NCBI RefSeq assembly: GCF_040219635.1
Contig: NZ_JAVJSC010000001.1
Location: 62,001-126,000 of the forward strand
Source: Pyruvatibacter sp.
Lineage (GTDB): Bacteria > Pseudomonadota > Alphaproteobacteria > CGMCC-115125
DNA length: 64,000 nt
Reading direction: 5' to 3'
In this document: positions 8,094 through 16,747 of the stretch, one piece after another
Layout of the letters: each line of letters begins with the position of its first letter
Numbering within the stretch: position 1 is the stretch's first letter
The notes under the pieces: model-generated
Database searches by the model: none
Told to the model about the DNA's origin: nothing
What the model saw: the letters and a program-made list of their open reading frames with translations, nothing else
Program-made: the position numbers and the translations under genes

Positions 8094-8933
8094 TTAGCTG
8101 GCGTCGCGTACAGCTTCAATTCGGGCTTCCAGCGCCTCAAGCGGCGCGGCACCGGGCACAAGTTCATCGCCGATAATAAAGGCCGGTGTCCCGCGGACAC
8201 CTACCTCGCGGGCAAGTGCGCGGTTGTTGTCAATGATGGCTTCGACGCGGGCGCTTTCCATGTCGCGCGCCAGCCGGTCCACATCCAGCCCCACATCTTC
8301 GGCGATCTCCATCACCTTCTCTCGGTCCAGCTTGCCTTCAGAGCGCAGCAGCGCGAAATGGAACGGCAGATACTTGCCCTGCGGCACAGCAGCGATTGCC
8401 GCCTGCGAGGCCACTGTCGAGTCAGGCCCTAAAATGGGCAGTTCTTTGAGCACCAGCCGCACGTCGTCTGTCGTCTCAATCAGTTTTTGCATGTCATCGG
8501 CAGTTTGCTTGCAGTAGGGGCAGCGATAATCGAAAAACTCAATAACCGTGATTGAGCCTTCCGGGTTGCCAGCGACATATGAAACACCGTCACGCTCCAG
8601 CGCGTCACGGTTGGCGTTTATGATCACGCGCTGTTGCTCACGTTCGGCGATGCTCTCATACGCATCCAGTGCGTCCATGACTTCCAGCATCAATTGCGGG
8701 TTGGCAATCAGGTAGTCACGAATAACCTCGCCGATGGCTTCTTTCTGCACATCGGAAAAAACATCTTCCCCCAACTGCACCCCCTCCTGTGGAGCCGATT
8801 GCTGGGCCGATGCCCCAATCGGTGCGGCCACCAACAATGCCAATCCGACCAGCGCTGCGATCACCAGTGATCCCGTGCGTTCACCAGGCAGCCGTCCGGC
8901 GCAAATATTCAAAGCGCAAATATTCAAAGCCAT
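8094..8933 (-). CDS. DsbA-family periplasmic thiol-disulfide oxidoreductase
   Basis: This 279-residue protein has an N-terminal signal peptide (hydrophobic core about 22-40, cleavage near GASAQQ). An N-terminal helical Com1/ScsC-like region (50-125) holds VIRDYLIANPQLMLEVMDAL. A thioredoxin domain follows, with the active site C138-P-Y-C141 (FDYRCPYCKQ) and the cis-Pro region VRGTPAFIIGDELVPGA. The VIRDYLxxNP pattern suggests the DsbG/ScsC-like or BdbD-like branch rather than E. coli DsbA. It lies 46 bp downstream of the M48 protease gene. The first 11 residues contain a repeated ALNIC pair created by a 15-bp tandem duplication. Confidence 0.92.
   Translation of the reverse strand: MALNICALNICAGRLPGERTGSLVIAALVGLALLVAAPIGASAQQSAPQEGVQLGEDVFSDVQKEAIGEVIRDYLIANPQLMLEVMDALDAYESIAEREQQRVIINANRDALERDGVSYVAGNPEGSITVIEFFDYRCPYCKQTADDMQKLIETTDDVRLVLKELPILGPDSTVASQAAIAAVPQGKYLPFHFALLRSEGKLDREKVMEIAEDVGLDVDRLARDMESARVEAIIDNNRALAREVGVRGTPAFIIGDELVPGAAPLEALEARIEAVRDAS
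8899..8928. repeat. 15-bp perfect tandem duplication
   Basis: The 15-mer gcgcaaatattcaaa occurs twice head to tail (8899-8913 and 8914-8928). It lies inside the dsbA-like gene, immediately after its start codon, and adds five codons in frame to the signal-peptide n-region. This looks like a recent slippage event. Confidence 0.9.
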
Positions 8934-8979
8934 GAGTCCTCATCAATGAGCGGCGAGCAAAACGCGCCGCTACATGAAA

Positions 8980-10356
8980 CTAGAAGTTCGGTTTTTCAAT
9001 CCGTGAAATGTCATCGGCGCGGCGCCAGGCAGGACTGCCTTCGGACAATTCGCGTTTGGCGCGGGCGGCCCATTGCTTGGCTTCGGGCAGGTTACCCGCC
9101 GCAGCATTTTGCTCTGCCGTCGAAAGCGCGGCCATCGCATTGTTGCCCTCCTGCGCATAGGCCTGCGCCAGAATGCGGAAGGCAGTGGGGTAGTCCCGTT
9201 CAATCTGAGTAGCCTGCTCCAGAATCATGCGGGCCTTGGTAACATTCGCAGGTGTTTCTGTTGCCAGCAAAGACTGTCCCAGCCCGATCATTATCAAGGG
9301 CTCATCAGGACGCAGATCATTTGCCGCGGCATAGGCGACAGCAGATTCATCCGCGCGTCCGGATTCAAACAGCGCCTGACCCTTGAACTCATGGAAAAAC
9401 GGGTTGTCGGGATAATCCGCAATCAGCGCGTCAATTTCGGTGATGGCGCGGTCGGTGCTGGGAATCTTGTAATAGGCAATGGCGCGGGCATACCGCGCCG
9501 CCTTGCTGGTGTTGCTTTCGGGAAAGCGCCTGAATGTGGTTTGCGGGCGGTCAATGAAGCCATGCAGCTTGGCCTGCACCAGTTCCATCATGTCCTGCCA
9601 TTCAGGCGGATCTTTTGCATCACGGAACGGCGATTCTGAAACCCGGTTTGTAAGCGCGGCAATGCGTTCGCGTGACAACGGGTGTGTGCGCACATACGGA
9701 TCCTGCGACCGTTCCGACAGCGCTTCCTGGTCCGCCAGCTTATCGAAGAATGACACCAGCCCCTGACCGGTCTGGCCCGTGCGCTCCAGAAAGTCCAGCG
9801 CGGCCTGGTCGGCGGCTGCTTCCTGCGTGCGCGAATAAGTGAGGAATGACCGTTGGGCGACGGTCTGCCCGCCGGTGATGAGCGCAAGCCCCGCATCGCC
9901 CGCACCGGCAAAAATGGCACCGATACCCAGCAGGTAGCCGATGATCGCCGGGGCTGTCGCTGCGGCCACAGCTTCCTGTGAGCGCGACAGGTGGCCGCCG
10001 GTAATGTGCCCGGCCTCGTGTGCCATCACGCCGATAATTTCGTTGGGTGTTGACGCCTGTTGAATGGTGCCGGTGTGCATGAACACGTTCTGGCCGCCGG
10101 TCACAAATGCATTGATGCTCGGTGCATTCACAATATACGTGTCCACCGCCTGCGGGTTGAGGCCGGCCGCCACAAACACAGGTTCTGAAATAGTGCGGAT
10201 AAACCGCTCGGTTTCCGCATCGCGGATCAGCGAGATTGCCCAGGCGTGTTGCATTGGCAGCATGACCGCTGCCGCCACGCATAGCGCCTGAACAGTCCGG
10301 CGAAACGTCTGGCCCGAAACGGCGGGGCGAAAAAAGCCGAAGGATGTTTTTGACAT
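8980..10356 (-). CDS. M48 family metalloprotease with TPR repeats (BepA/YfgC-like)
   Basis: This 458-residue exported protease has a signal peptide (about 1-41, ending MQHAWA). An M48 domain carries the zinc motif HEAGH (113-117) within GVMAHEAGHITGGHLSRSQE, and a third ligand lies in the TYSRTQEAAADQAALD region. A C-terminal TPR-type helical repeat region (about 290-440) is rich in Ala. BepA-type proteins degrade or chaperone misassembled outer-membrane proteins in the periplasm. The start at MSKTSFGFF is preceded by CGGAG; the longer frame to 10434 has no clear site. The dsbA-like gene follows 46 bp downstream, which suggests a shared envelope-folding role. Confidence 0.93.
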   Translation of the reverse strand: MSKTSFGFFRPAVSGQTFRRTVQALCVAAAVMLPMQHAWAISLIRDAETERFIRTISEPVFVAAGLNPQAVDTYIVNAPSINAFVTGGQNVFMHTGTIQQASTPNEIIGVMAHEAGHITGGHLSRSQEAVAAATAPAIIGYLLGIGAIFAGAGDAGLALITGGQTVAQRSFLTYSRTQEAAADQAALDFLERTGQTGQGLVSFFDKLADQEALSERSQDPYVRTHPLSRERIAALTNRVSESPFRDAKDPPEWQDMMELVQAKLHGFIDRPQTTFRRFPESNTSKAARYARAIAYYKIPSTDRAITEIDALIADYPDNPFFHEFKGQALFESGRADESAVAYAAANDLRPDEPLIMIGLGQSLLATETPANVTKARMILEQATQIERDYPTAFRILAQAYAQEGNNAMAALSTAEQNAAAGNLPEAKQWAARAKRELSEGSPAWRRADDISRIEKPNF

Positions 10357-10408
10357 TTTGCTCCGCATGTCCCCTTGGTGCTGTCGGCGGATGTCGCCTG
10401 TGAACGCG

Positions 10409-10456
10409 TTAAAGGTCGGCGTAAAAGGCTTCATTTAGGCTGCATTAAAGGTCGGC
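10409..10456. repeat. Pair of 12-bp direct repeats in a divergent promoter region
   Basis: The sequence ttaaaggtcggc occurs at 10409-10420 and again at 10445-10456, exactly 36 bp apart. It sits between the divergent M48 protease and GGT-like genes. It may be a regulatory site or a chance duplication. Confidence 0.5.
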
Positions 10457-10582
10457 TTTGGTTTGTGTTCCGCGTATTCTGCTGGTCGTTGAATGTTGCA
10501 TCTACCGGGTATGAGGGCGAAGTTGCCCGTCAATCTTCCGCCAATCAATGGCTGAACCGACAAACAAAGTGATTCTCGCGGA

Positions 10583-12067
10583 GTGTTGAACGTGATTTCA
10601 GGGATAAACCGTCGCCATGGCTACAATAAGGTCGCCAAAAAGGCCTTTTTGGGTCGCAAAGCGCCCGCATTAGCTGCAGCAGCGTTAACGTTACTGACCG
10701 CCTGTTCATCCGGCAGTGATGCCGAAGGTCGCTTGGCAACGGCAGAGTTTCGGGCAAGCCAGCAGTCTGGCGTCGGCATCACTTTGGCTGATGCACCTGA
10801 CGTACGCACATTCATTGGAGCAGTTGTAGCCGACGAGCCACGCGCCGCGTTGGCCGCGCGTGATGTACTTGAAGCGGGGGGCAGCGCGGTTGATGCCATT
10901 ACAGCGCTCTATTTCACCCTTGCGGTGACCATGCCCCATGAAGCGGGACTTGGCGGCGGCGGAATCTGTCTGGTGCATGATCCCGACGCGCGCACAGTCA
11001 CGAGCTATGATTTTCTGGCCCGCCGCTCGCGCGCCGGTGGGCCGGTGGCGGTGCCGGGCAATGTGCGCGGCTTTGCCCTGATGCACGCCGTGCATGGCCG
11101 CGCCCAGTGGTCGAGCCTCATTTCGCCGGCCGAAGTTCTGGCCGCGAAAGGCCACGAATTATCGCGCGCAACAGCCCGCGAACTGGCACCACTCGCACCC
11201 GCCATTCGCTCTATTCCCCAACTCGCCGCTATCTATCTTGGCGCAAATGGCCAGCCGCTTAGTGAAGGCGATCTGCTGGTTCAGGCAGGGCTTGCAGCCT
11301 CCCTTGGTCAGGTCCGCGCCAACGGACCTCGCGGTCTTTACACAGGCGACACAGCGCAGGCCTTTGCAACGCAGGCAGCCCGCCTTGGGAGCGCCATCAG
11401 CATTGAGGAATTGCGTGCCTACCGGCCCTCGTCGCAACCCGCCCAGGCCATATCCGTTGGCAACCAGACACTGTCATTGCCGGCATCCGGCACGGGGGCG
11501 GGCACCTATATGGCCTCCCTGTGGCCCGTCATTCAGGGCAAAACCGGCGCAGCCCTGCTGCAGGCCGCCCGCGCCGAGCTTGCCCGCGCCGGGGCTGAAA
11601 CAGAACTGCCGCCGTCGCTGGGCTCCACAGGTTTTGTCGTTGCCACAGCAGGTGGTGATGCCGCGGCCTGCGCTGTCACCATGAACGGGCCTTTTGGCAC
11701 CGGGCGTGTCGTGCCCGGCACGGGCATTGTTCCGGCCCGCGCGCCTGATGCACCCGGCTTTGGTCTTGCGGGCGCGTTTCTGGCGCCGGCGCTTGTCACC
11801 AACGAATTCAACGGATCGTTCTTTTTCGCTGGTGCAGGGGCAGGAGGGCCGGCAGCCCCTGCCTCGGTGCTGAGCCTTGTTGACGGCATCATGACACGCT
11901 CTCAGACATTTGATGCAGCACAGGCGGGCATGGCAACGGACACGCAGAACCTCGTCAATGCCGTGGCCTGCCCGGCGGGCGCACCACGCGAAGACGCAAG
12001 CTGCACATTTGGTGCTGACCCCAACAGCGCAGGCCTTGGCCTGCTTGGCTTCCCGCCGGACAGTTGA
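10583..12067 (+). CDS. Gamma-glutamyltransferase-like lipoprotein
   Basis: This 494-residue protein starts at GTG 10583 (weak site). It has a lipoprotein-type signal ending LLTAC (Cys about 41). The GGT fold is recognisable from AALAARDVLEAGGSAVDAITALYFTLAVTMPHEAGLGGGG (about 90-130), VPGNVRGFALMHA, and GDAAACAVTMNGPFGTGRVVPGTGIV. In E. coli GGT the small subunit begins T391-T392-H-Y; here the aligned residues are S-T-G-F, so the nucleophile position is Ser and the next His is Gly. The usual LLNNQMDDF segment is also absent. Hydrolase or transferase activity is therefore doubtful. It could be a diverged exported relative. Confidence 0.8.
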   Translation: MLNVISGINRRHGYNKVAKKAFLGRKAPALAAAALTLLTACSSGSDAEGRLATAEFRASQQSGVGITLADAPDVRTFIGAVVADEPRAALAARDVLEAGGSAVDAITALYFTLAVTMPHEAGLGGGGICLVHDPDARTVTSYDFLARRSRAGGPVAVPGNVRGFALMHAVHGRAQWSSLISPAEVLAAKGHELSRATARELAPLAPAIRSIPQLAAIYLGANGQPLSEGDLLVQAGLAASLGQVRANGPRGLYTGDTAQAFATQAARLGSAISIEELRAYRPSSQPAQAISVGNQTLSLPASGTGAGTYMASLWPVIQGKTGAALLQAARAELARAGAETELPPSLGSTGFVVATAGGDAAACAVTMNGPFGTGRVVPGTGIVPARAPDAPGFGLAGAFLAPALVTNEFNGSFFFAGAGAGGPAAPASVLSLVDGIMTRSQTFDAAQAGMATDTQNLVNAVACPAGAPREDASCTFGADPNSAGLGLLGFPPDS

Positions 12068-12089
12068 TCTGTCAGTTGGTTGTGCGCCG

Positions 12090-13244
12090 GTGAAAGCGTC
12101 CAAACGAGGTCAGGTTGATCCGTTCATTGTCATGGACGTGATGCGCGCCGCCAATGCTCGCGAAGCTGCAGGGCATCCGGTTATCCACATGGAAGTGGGC
12201 CAGCCCGGCACGCCCGCGCCAAGGCGTGTGCGGGATGCAGCGGCGGCGGCACTGTCAACCCACCGGCTTGGATATGCTGAAGCCCTGGGCCTGCCCGAAC
12301 TGCGCCAGCGCATTGCCGGGCATTATGCACAAGGCTATGGCGTAGATGTGCCCGCAGAGCGGGTGGTGATTACATCCGGCAGTTCTGGCGGTTTCCAACT
12401 CGCATTTCTGGCCGCATTCGACGCCGGGGCCCGCATCGCACTGGCCATGCCCGCCTATCCGGCCTATCGCAATATTTTGAAGGCGCTGGACCTTGAAGCC
12501 GTGCCCGTGGTGACGGGGGCCGATGCCGGTTATCAGATGACCGCAAGCGCCCTTGAAGACGCTGCACGTGACGGCACACTTGATGGCGTGCTCATCGCCA
12601 GCCCCGCCAACCCGACAGGCGCGATGATTGCGCCGGATGAACTCGCAGCCATTGCAAACGTTGCCAGAGCCTGCGACCTGACACTCATCAGCGACGAGAT
12701 TTATCACCGACTTACATATGGCACGGTTGCTGAAACAACAGCACTTGCGGTTGATGACAGCGCCATCGTGGTCAACAGTTTTTCTAAGTACTATTCCATG
12801 ACCGGCTGGCGTATCGGCTGGATGATTGTGCCCGAAGAGATGGTGCGCCCGATTGAGCGGCTCGCACAAAACCTGTTCATCTCAGTGCCGACGCTGAGTC
12901 AGATTGCCGCCGTGCAGGCGTTTGATGCAAGTGATGAACTGGACGCAAACTTTGCCGTGTACCGTGCCAACCGCGACATTCTGCAAGCAGGGCTTCCGCA
13001 GGCAGGCTTCACCCACCTCGCGCCATCCGACGGGGCGTTCTATATTTACGCAGACGTTGCCCATCTCACGAACGACAGCGAAGCCCTGTGCCAGCGCATT
13101 CTGCGTGAGGCTAATATAGCCGTTACGCCGGGCACGGATTTTGATCCGGTGGCAGGCAGAACCACAGTGCGGTTTTCATTCGCCGGACAAACCGGACAGA
13201 TGGCCGAAGCCGTCGATCGGCTGACAGCGCTCAAACTCGCGTGA
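12090..13244 (+). CDS. PLP-dependent class I/II aminotransferase
   Basis: This product of about 384 residues has fold-type I aminotransferase motifs: HMEVGQPGTPAP, GYAEALGLPELRQRIAGHY, ITSGSSGGFQLAF, MPAYPAYRNIL, IASPANPTGAMI, LISDEIYHRLTY, and the PLP-lysine segment NSFSKYYSMTGWRIGW. The C-terminus holds the RFSFAG arginine. The substrate cannot be read from the sequence; aspartate/tyrosine/aromatic type is most likely. I chose the GTG at 12090 (VKASKRG) because homologues begin about 12 residues before the PFIVMDVM motif. A longer frame overlaps the GGT-like gene by 158 bp and is unlikely. It converges with rne. Confidence 0.9.
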   Translation: MKASKRGQVDPFIVMDVMRAANAREAAGHPVIHMEVGQPGTPAPRRVRDAAAAALSTHRLGYAEALGLPELRQRIAGHYAQGYGVDVPAERVVITSGSSGGFQLAFLAAFDAGARIALAMPAYPAYRNILKALDLEAVPVVTGADAGYQMTASALEDAARDGTLDGVLIASPANPTGAMIAPDELAAIANVARACDLTLISDEIYHRLTYGTVAETTALAVDDSAIVVNSFSKYYSMTGWRIGWMIVPEEMVRPIERLAQNLFISVPTLSQIAAVQAFDASDELDANFAVYRANRDILQAGLPQAGFTHLAPSDGAFYIYADVAHLTNDSEALCQRILREANIAVTPGTDFDPVAGRTTVRFSFAGQTGQMAEAVDRLTALKLA

Positions 13245-13251
13245 AAGCGAC

Positions 13252-16065
13252 CTAGCTGGAAATCCGGCGCTGCCACCAGCCACGTTTGGCTGGTTCGTCA
13301 GGTGGTGTATCTACAGGGGATGTATCGGCAGAGGGTGCCGCGTCAGCAGGTGTCGTTTCCATGGCTGTTGCCAGTACGGGCTCCGGCTCCCGCTCCGGCT
13401 GCGCCTGTGGTTCGGGCGCAGCAGATGCTGCATCCCGCTCCACAACCAGCGGCTCGGATGAGCCAGATGCGTAGCCAACCAGCACAGGTGCCTCGTCGGA
13501 TGACGCGTCGTCGCTCACCGCCTTATCCGCTATGGCATCAGATGTATCGCCTTCGCCATCGCTGCGGGTGCCTTGCCCATCTGTCTCATCAGATGAGGTG
13601 CGCCGATGCCGCCGGCCGCCACGCCGACCGCGCCTGCGGCGCTTGCGGGGCTTGCCATCTTCATCGAGTTCGTCTTCCTCAGATGATCTGTCTACAGACG
13701 ATTTATCGTCCGACCCATCAGTGTCCGTGTCGGCTGCAGATGCATCACTATCAGATCCATTACTTGTTTGCTCGTCCTGATCGCCGGACTTGCGCCCTCC
13801 GCGCGGCCGTCTGCGGCGTTTGCGTTTAGGCTTCTCATCGTTGTCGCCCTCAGCCGTCCGGCCCTCATCGCTATCGGCTTCTTCCTCGGCACGGGCCGCA
13901 GCCTCTGCCGCCGCATCCAACGCTGCATCATCGTCATCATCAAACGCGCTTTCCATGCTCAGTGCGGTTGACGTATCTGATAGATCAGGTGTCCGGTCGT
14001 CGGTGCGCTTGATGGTGTAGGCGGGCGCAATGAGCGAATTGTCCGCCAGCAGGTAAATCGATACGCGGCATCGGCGTTCGATATCCAGCAGCGTGGCGCG
14101 CTTCTGGTTGAGAATGAACACCGCCACGTCCGCAGCGACGCTGACATCAAGCCCGCTGGCCTTGCCTTTTGCTGCTTCCGCCTCGATGGCGCGCAATACT
14201 TGCAGTGCAGCTGATTCACTCGACCGCACAATACCCGTGCCTTTGCAGTGGGGGCAGGCATCCGTTGAGCCTTCCAGCACGCCGGACCGCATACGCTGGC
14301 GTGACATTTCAAGCAGCCCGAACGACGAGATGCGGCCGACCTGAATGCGCGCACGATCCTGCTTTAGGTTGTCTTTGAGTTTGTTCTCAACTGACCGGTT
14401 GTTGCGCGGCTCATCCATGTCGATGAAGTCGATGACGATGAGGCCGGCCATGTCGCGCAGGCGCAACTGGCGGGCAATTTCTTCGGCTGCTTCCATGTTG
14501 GTTGAAAGCGCGGTCGCTTCAATGTTGTGTTCCTTGGTCGACTTGCCGGAGTTCACATCAATCGACACCAACGCTTCGGTCGGGTTGATGACAATGTAAC
14601 CACCGGACTTGAGCGTCACGGTCGGCTCCAGCAGTGCGTCCAGTTCACTCTGAACTCCAAAGCGCTGCAACAGCGGTTCACGCTCCGTGTAGCGCTTCAC
14701 GTTCTTCGCATGGCTCGGCATGAGCATCCGCATGAACTCTTTGGCATCTTTGTAGGCGGCATCACCGTCGACAATGATCTCGTCGATGTCCTTGGAATAC
14801 TGATCGCGGATCGACCGCTTGATAAGGTCACCTTCCTCGTAGATGAGGGCAGGGGCCGACGATTTGAGCGTCAGGTCGCGAATGTTTTCCCAAAGCCGCA
14901 GCAGGTAATCAAAGTCGCGTTTGATCTCGACTTTGGTGCGGTTGGCGCCCGCAGTGCGCACGATCAGGCCCATGCCGTCTGACACATCCATCTCGTTCAT
15001 CGCCTCTTTAAGGCGGCGGCGGTCTGAGGTGTTGGTGATTTTGCGCGAGATCCCACCGCCACGCGCGGTGTTGGGCATCAGCACGCAATACCGTCCGGCA
15101 AGCGAAAGATATGTCGTCAGAGCAGCGCCCTTGTTGCCGCGCTCTTCCTTGACCACCTGCACCAGCAAAATCTGGCGGCGCTTGATGACTTCCTGGATCT
15201 TGTAGTGGCGTGATCGGTTGCGCGCCGGGCGACGATTGGAGGTGCCGCCATTGCGGCCACGACCCGCGCCCCTGTTCTGGCCACGCTTCTGGTCCCTGCC
15301 CGCAGAGCGACGGCGACGGCCGTCTTTTTTCTCGCCGTCAGATGACGCATCCGCGCTGGCACCAGCGTCGTCATCTTCGTCTTCGTCTTCGTCTTCGTCA
15401 TCCTCGTCGTCGTCACCGACTTCGTCATCTTCATCATCTTCAGAAGATGTCACTTCCTCGACACTGTCTTCGTCCTCGATTTCTTCAATGTCACTTTCCG
15501 GTGCATCACCAATGCTGTCATCGTCAGATGAAGCTTCGTTGTCTTCGGATGTCACATTTTCTGAAACGCTTTCAACCGGCACTGCCGATGCAGCGATGAC
15601 GGAATCCGTTTTATTGTCATCAGCGTCAGTATCTTCGGCCGCAGCTAAACCTGTGTCGCTGCTGTCAGGATCGACAACAGGTGTTTCCTCGGCCTCATCT
15701 GCCCCATCTGTGTTTTCGTTACCGTCATCATCATCAAACGCGTCGTCGGCGTCTTCACGCGCTTCGCGGGCGCGATTTTCCTCGGCTTCTTCTGCCAGAA
15801 GCTTTTCGCGGTCAGCGACGGGGATTTGATAATAGTCCGGGTGGATCTCGCTGAACGCCAGAAAGCCGTGCCGGTTACCGCCATACTCAATGAAGGCAGC
15901 CTGCAGCGAGGGTTCAACGCGCGTGACTTTGGCGAGATAGATGTTGCCCCTCAGGGGGCGCTTGGCTTCGGATTCAAAGTCGAAGTTCTCGACGCGGTTT
16001 CCGGACACGATGGCCACGCGGGTTTCTTCCCGGTGGGCCGCGTCGATCAGCATTTTCTTGCCCAT
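13252..16065 (-). CDS. rne: Ribonuclease E/G with acidic S1 insert
   Basis: This 937-residue endoribonuclease drives mRNA turnover and RNA processing. The N-terminus MGKKMLIDAAHREETRVAIV starts the RNase H-like/S1 region. The S1 domain (GNIYLAKVTRVEPSLQAAFIEYGGNRHGFL) is interrupted at about residues 88-290 by a very acidic Asp/Glu insert and a basic RG/RR stretch, then resumes at IQEVIKRRQILLVQV. The catalytic domain follows, with VSIDVNSGKST (DNase I-like Asp residues) and the zinc-link CPHCKGTG. The C-terminal third is low-complexity acidic and Arg-rich, the expected degradosome scaffold. A GGAG lies 9 nt before the chosen ATG; an ATG two codons upstream is also possible. Confidence 0.96.
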   Translation of the reverse strand: MGKKMLIDAAHREETRVAIVSGNRVENFDFESEAKRPLRGNIYLAKVTRVEPSLQAAFIEYGGNRHGFLAFSEIHPDYYQIPVADREKLLAEEAEENRAREAREDADDAFDDDDGNENTDGADEAEETPVVDPDSSDTGLAAAEDTDADDNKTDSVIAASAVPVESVSENVTSEDNEASSDDDSIGDAPESDIEEIEDEDSVEEVTSSEDDEDDEVGDDDEDDEDEDEDEDDDAGASADASSDGEKKDGRRRRSAGRDQKRGQNRGAGRGRNGGTSNRRPARNRSRHYKIQEVIKRRQILLVQVVKEERGNKGAALTTYLSLAGRYCVLMPNTARGGGISRKITNTSDRRRLKEAMNEMDVSDGMGLIVRTAGANRTKVEIKRDFDYLLRLWENIRDLTLKSSAPALIYEEGDLIKRSIRDQYSKDIDEIIVDGDAAYKDAKEFMRMLMPSHAKNVKRYTEREPLLQRFGVQSELDALLEPTVTLKSGGYIVINPTEALVSIDVNSGKSTKEHNIEATALSTNMEAAEEIARQLRLRDMAGLIVIDFIDMDEPRNNRSVENKLKDNLKQDRARIQVGRISSFGLLEMSRQRMRSGVLEGSTDACPHCKGTGIVRSSESAALQVLRAIEAEAAKGKASGLDVSVAADVAVFILNQKRATLLDIERRCRVSIYLLADNSLIAPAYTIKRTDDRTPDLSDTSTALSMESAFDDDDDAALDAAAEAAARAEEEADSDEGRTAEGDNDEKPKRKRRRRPRGGRKSGDQDEQTSNGSDSDASAADTDTDGSDDKSSVDRSSEEDELDEDGKPRKRRRRGRRGGRRHRRTSSDETDGQGTRSDGEGDTSDAIADKAVSDDASSDEAPVLVGYASGSSEPLVVERDAASAAPEPQAQPEREPEPVLATAMETTPADAAPSADTSPVDTPPDEPAKRGWWQRRISS

Positions 16066-16747
16066 AGGCATGTTCTCCAGGCGCGCCGCTGCAAGGCGGG
16101 ACCAGCGCAAAGGCTGGCCGGGCCGGCATCACTGCCGCGCGGCGCACAATAAGGGATGAGGGGGCGTTGCCACGCGCTCTGGCACCAAAAGGTGCGCGCT
16201 CATGCAGAAACCGCATCGCTGCCGGGAGGGCGGCGATGGTCCTGAGTGAGCTGGAACGGGTCGCAAGCATTGTTTGGTTCGGGTCGTTCTGGCGCAATAG
16301 AAACGCCGGTTATCAGTCAGTTTTCAAAGGCGGGCCGGGCGAAAACGCCGTTTGTCGGCCCTGTTAATGTCTCGACCGGGATACGCCATGCGGTTTGCCT
16401 GACGCGGGCCCCGATACGGGAAAAATCATGTTCGGCGGCAATCCGCTCTTCCGGTATTGAAAACCGGTCCCCTGCGAGTCGCCCAAAATGGTCAACATTC
16501 GTCAAAATCGCGGATTTCAGGCCGTTTTTCGGCCCATGAAACGCGTTTCTCAGCGATGCATACCTGAGGCATGTTGTAGCCGGGCGATGCCAGCAAGCGC
16601 AAGCGGCACGATCAAAGCCCGCAAAATGCCCAAAAAACAGCATCACTGGCAGCCTGCGACCAGGATGGTTTATGAGCCGTTAATCCATTGGCACATAATA
16701 TGATGCCGGATTTAGTAACTCTGCCCCCGGTTTGGACGTCTATCTCA
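16066..16747. other. Gene-free divergent region rne / amidase
   Basis: About 680 bp separate rne from the divergent amidase gene. I see no coding sequence in it. RNase E genes usually have long, autoregulatory leaders, so the part near 16066-16400 probably holds the rne promoter and leader. I could not identify a promoter with confidence. Confidence 0.5.

Noticed and set aside
15218..15829. A 203-codon Ser-rich frame on the plus strand inside rne
   Set aside because: It is the antisense image of the Asp/Glu-rich rne insert and has no family resemblance.
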